Below are positions 21,927-22,987 of a stretch of 22,987 nucleotides of DNA, one piece after another. Source of the stretch: Nitrospirota bacterium (GTDB lineage Bacteria; Nitrospirota; Thermodesulfovibrionia; Thermodesulfovibrionales; Magnetobacteriaceae); NCBI GenBank assembly GCA_015233485.1, contig JADFXO010000004.1:9902-32888 (forward strand). Direction: 5' to 3'. A program made the position numbers and the translations under genes. Each line of letters begins with the position of its first letter. Position 1 is the first letter of the stretch. The notes under the pieces were generated by a model, which was not told where the DNA came from, did no database searches, and saw nothing but the letters and a program-made list of their open reading frames with translations.

Positions 21927-22987
21927 CTTTCGCCATCAGTTCCATGTCACCCGTTTCGCGTTGGTTTAGTGCGCTCTTCTCTTCGCTAAAAGCTGATTCC
22001 AGCGTCTGCTTTTCAGCCTCGTCCGCCTCGTTTTGCTGGGCTGCCAGCATAGCCACTACATTCTCGTTGGAGTTTGGCATTCCCGCCACATCCTTATTTT
22101 CTACGGTGGCCAATGAATTAGACGGCGCTGATGGGAATCCATTTTTCGTTCTCATCATCTCAAGTCCGGCATAAATATTTTCCCGCATGGAGTTGTCCAT
22201 TTCCTGAAGCTCGTTGAACGCCACATTCACCATCGAGCTTGCAGGACAGTCTGAACGCCTGCTGCTCACCACGCGAGCTTCAGCCGCACGGGATCCTTCA
22301 GGCGGAGTTCCATTGAGCCGTATAACGTCACCAGCGCTCAGGACGCAACTACCGCCGCCGGTTGTTACGACGTCAAGATTGCTTGCTACCACGAAGTGGC
22401 GTTTAGAACGGACTCGCCCTTTGGGGACTTGCCCGTCGTTTGCCCCAGGGTTTGAAGCATTCGCGGCCAACTTCTCCTGCTCCAGTTGCACCCTGATATT
22501 CTCTGCAATTACATCCCTTACCTCAGGAGTTATAGGGGTGTCGGTTTGAGCATATGCGGCAGGCATCGGCGCTTCGGCTTCGGCATATTGATACGGCGGT
22601 TGCTCGTTATACTCCGCTGGCGCCACATCTGCCGTCTGCATTGTTTCAGCTTGAGCCATATATGCTGTATGCATTGTTTCAGATAACATGTAATCAGCAA
22701 GCCAAAGAGACGGGCTCGGGTATGCGGCAAGGGGTGTGAAGTAACCTGCGTAGTATCCATACCATGGATCTGTCACTGGCCAACCGTATACGACAGGCTG
22801 AACCCATGGCGTATATGCATATTGATAATAGGCGGGCGTATAATACACGTTCGGGACATATTGATTTAAAACTATACCACGATATATGTGAGGAATGTAT
22901 GTTCTGGTATGAACCACTCCGTTGCTGACGTAGACACGCTGATGATAATTCCTGTCGTGCCATCTGACTGTACGATCAAGGTATCCG
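21910..22987 (-). CDS. Hypothetical Tyr/Pro-rich envelope protein, 5' end outside the window
   Basis: The frame is open to the window edge, giving about 358 visible residues. The start is missing: residues before the internal GTG at 22917 (such as WHDRNYHQRVYVSNG) continue the same composition. The visible N-terminal part is rich in Tyr, Pro and Trp (YVPNVYYTPAYYQYAY), typical of extracytoplasmic low-complexity regions. An Ala/Gln/Met-rich stretch follows. A folded domain (HFVVASNLDVV, CVLSAGDVIRLNG, DCPASSMVNVAFNELQEM) resembles a conserved unnamed domain I recall from other secreted bacterial proteins. A charged tail ends the protein. The last codons (GQTR, then TAG) lie in the terminal repeat of the adjacent element. 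Function unknown. Confidence 0.75.

Overview
This window reads like a chromosomal segment of a Gram-negative, didermic bacterium. It has many exported proteins, a Bat/MoxR operon, an NAD-dependent DNA ligase, and dispersed hairpin repeats of the GGATTCC/GGAATGAC kind. The style is reminiscent of Nitrospirota or deltaproteobacterial genomes, but that is a weak inference: no rRNA or other phylogenetic marker is present apart from mutS and ligA.

Layout. 1-84 is the tail of an unidentified gene, convergent with mutS (121-2718, minus). An AT-richer two-gene restriction-modification locus follows (2985-6505): a nuclease-methyltransferase fusion and a two-TRD specificity subunit. Next is a compact plus-strand aerotolerance-type operon (6596-12446): moxR, a DUF58 protein, a short BatD-like membrane protein, batA, batB and a TPR protein (batC). 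A dispersed hairpin repeat sits inside it at 8484-8606. Two small genes follow, an Uma2-family nuclease-fold protein and a double zinc-ribbon protein.

13410-14692 is a phage-style genetic switch. An S24/LexA-like repressor faces a divergent small Cys/HTH protein, and the promoter of the latter has its whole 17-bp spacer filled by a 20-bp perfect palindrome. ligA (14730-16826, minus) follows, and behind it a 260-bp non-coding element with terminal inverted repeats and very stable internal hairpins.

17211-21623 (minus) holds the most unusual part: five tandem genes with the same 5' end (Shine-Dalgarno context, signal peptide, about 90-residue beta-type domain) and five different C-terminal modules. 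These are MORN plus BON, five MORN repeats, a beta-propeller with a CXXCH motif, and two Cys-rich CX3C modules. One copy looks like a recombinant of the two subfamilies. A second terminal-repeat element (21690-21926) follows; it carries the GGATTCC hairpin repeat inside it and supplies the last codons of the final, 5'-truncated gene (21910 to the window end).

How the parts work together. mutS and ligA are housekeeping DNA maintenance genes. The MoxR-DUF58-Bat proteins probably form an envelope-associated AAA+/VWA complex. The restriction locus and the repressor switch look acquired. The minus-strand paralogues look like a lineage-specific family of secreted periplasmic or surface proteins that diversified by exchanging C-terminal modules. 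All assignments come from reading motifs; no database search was run.
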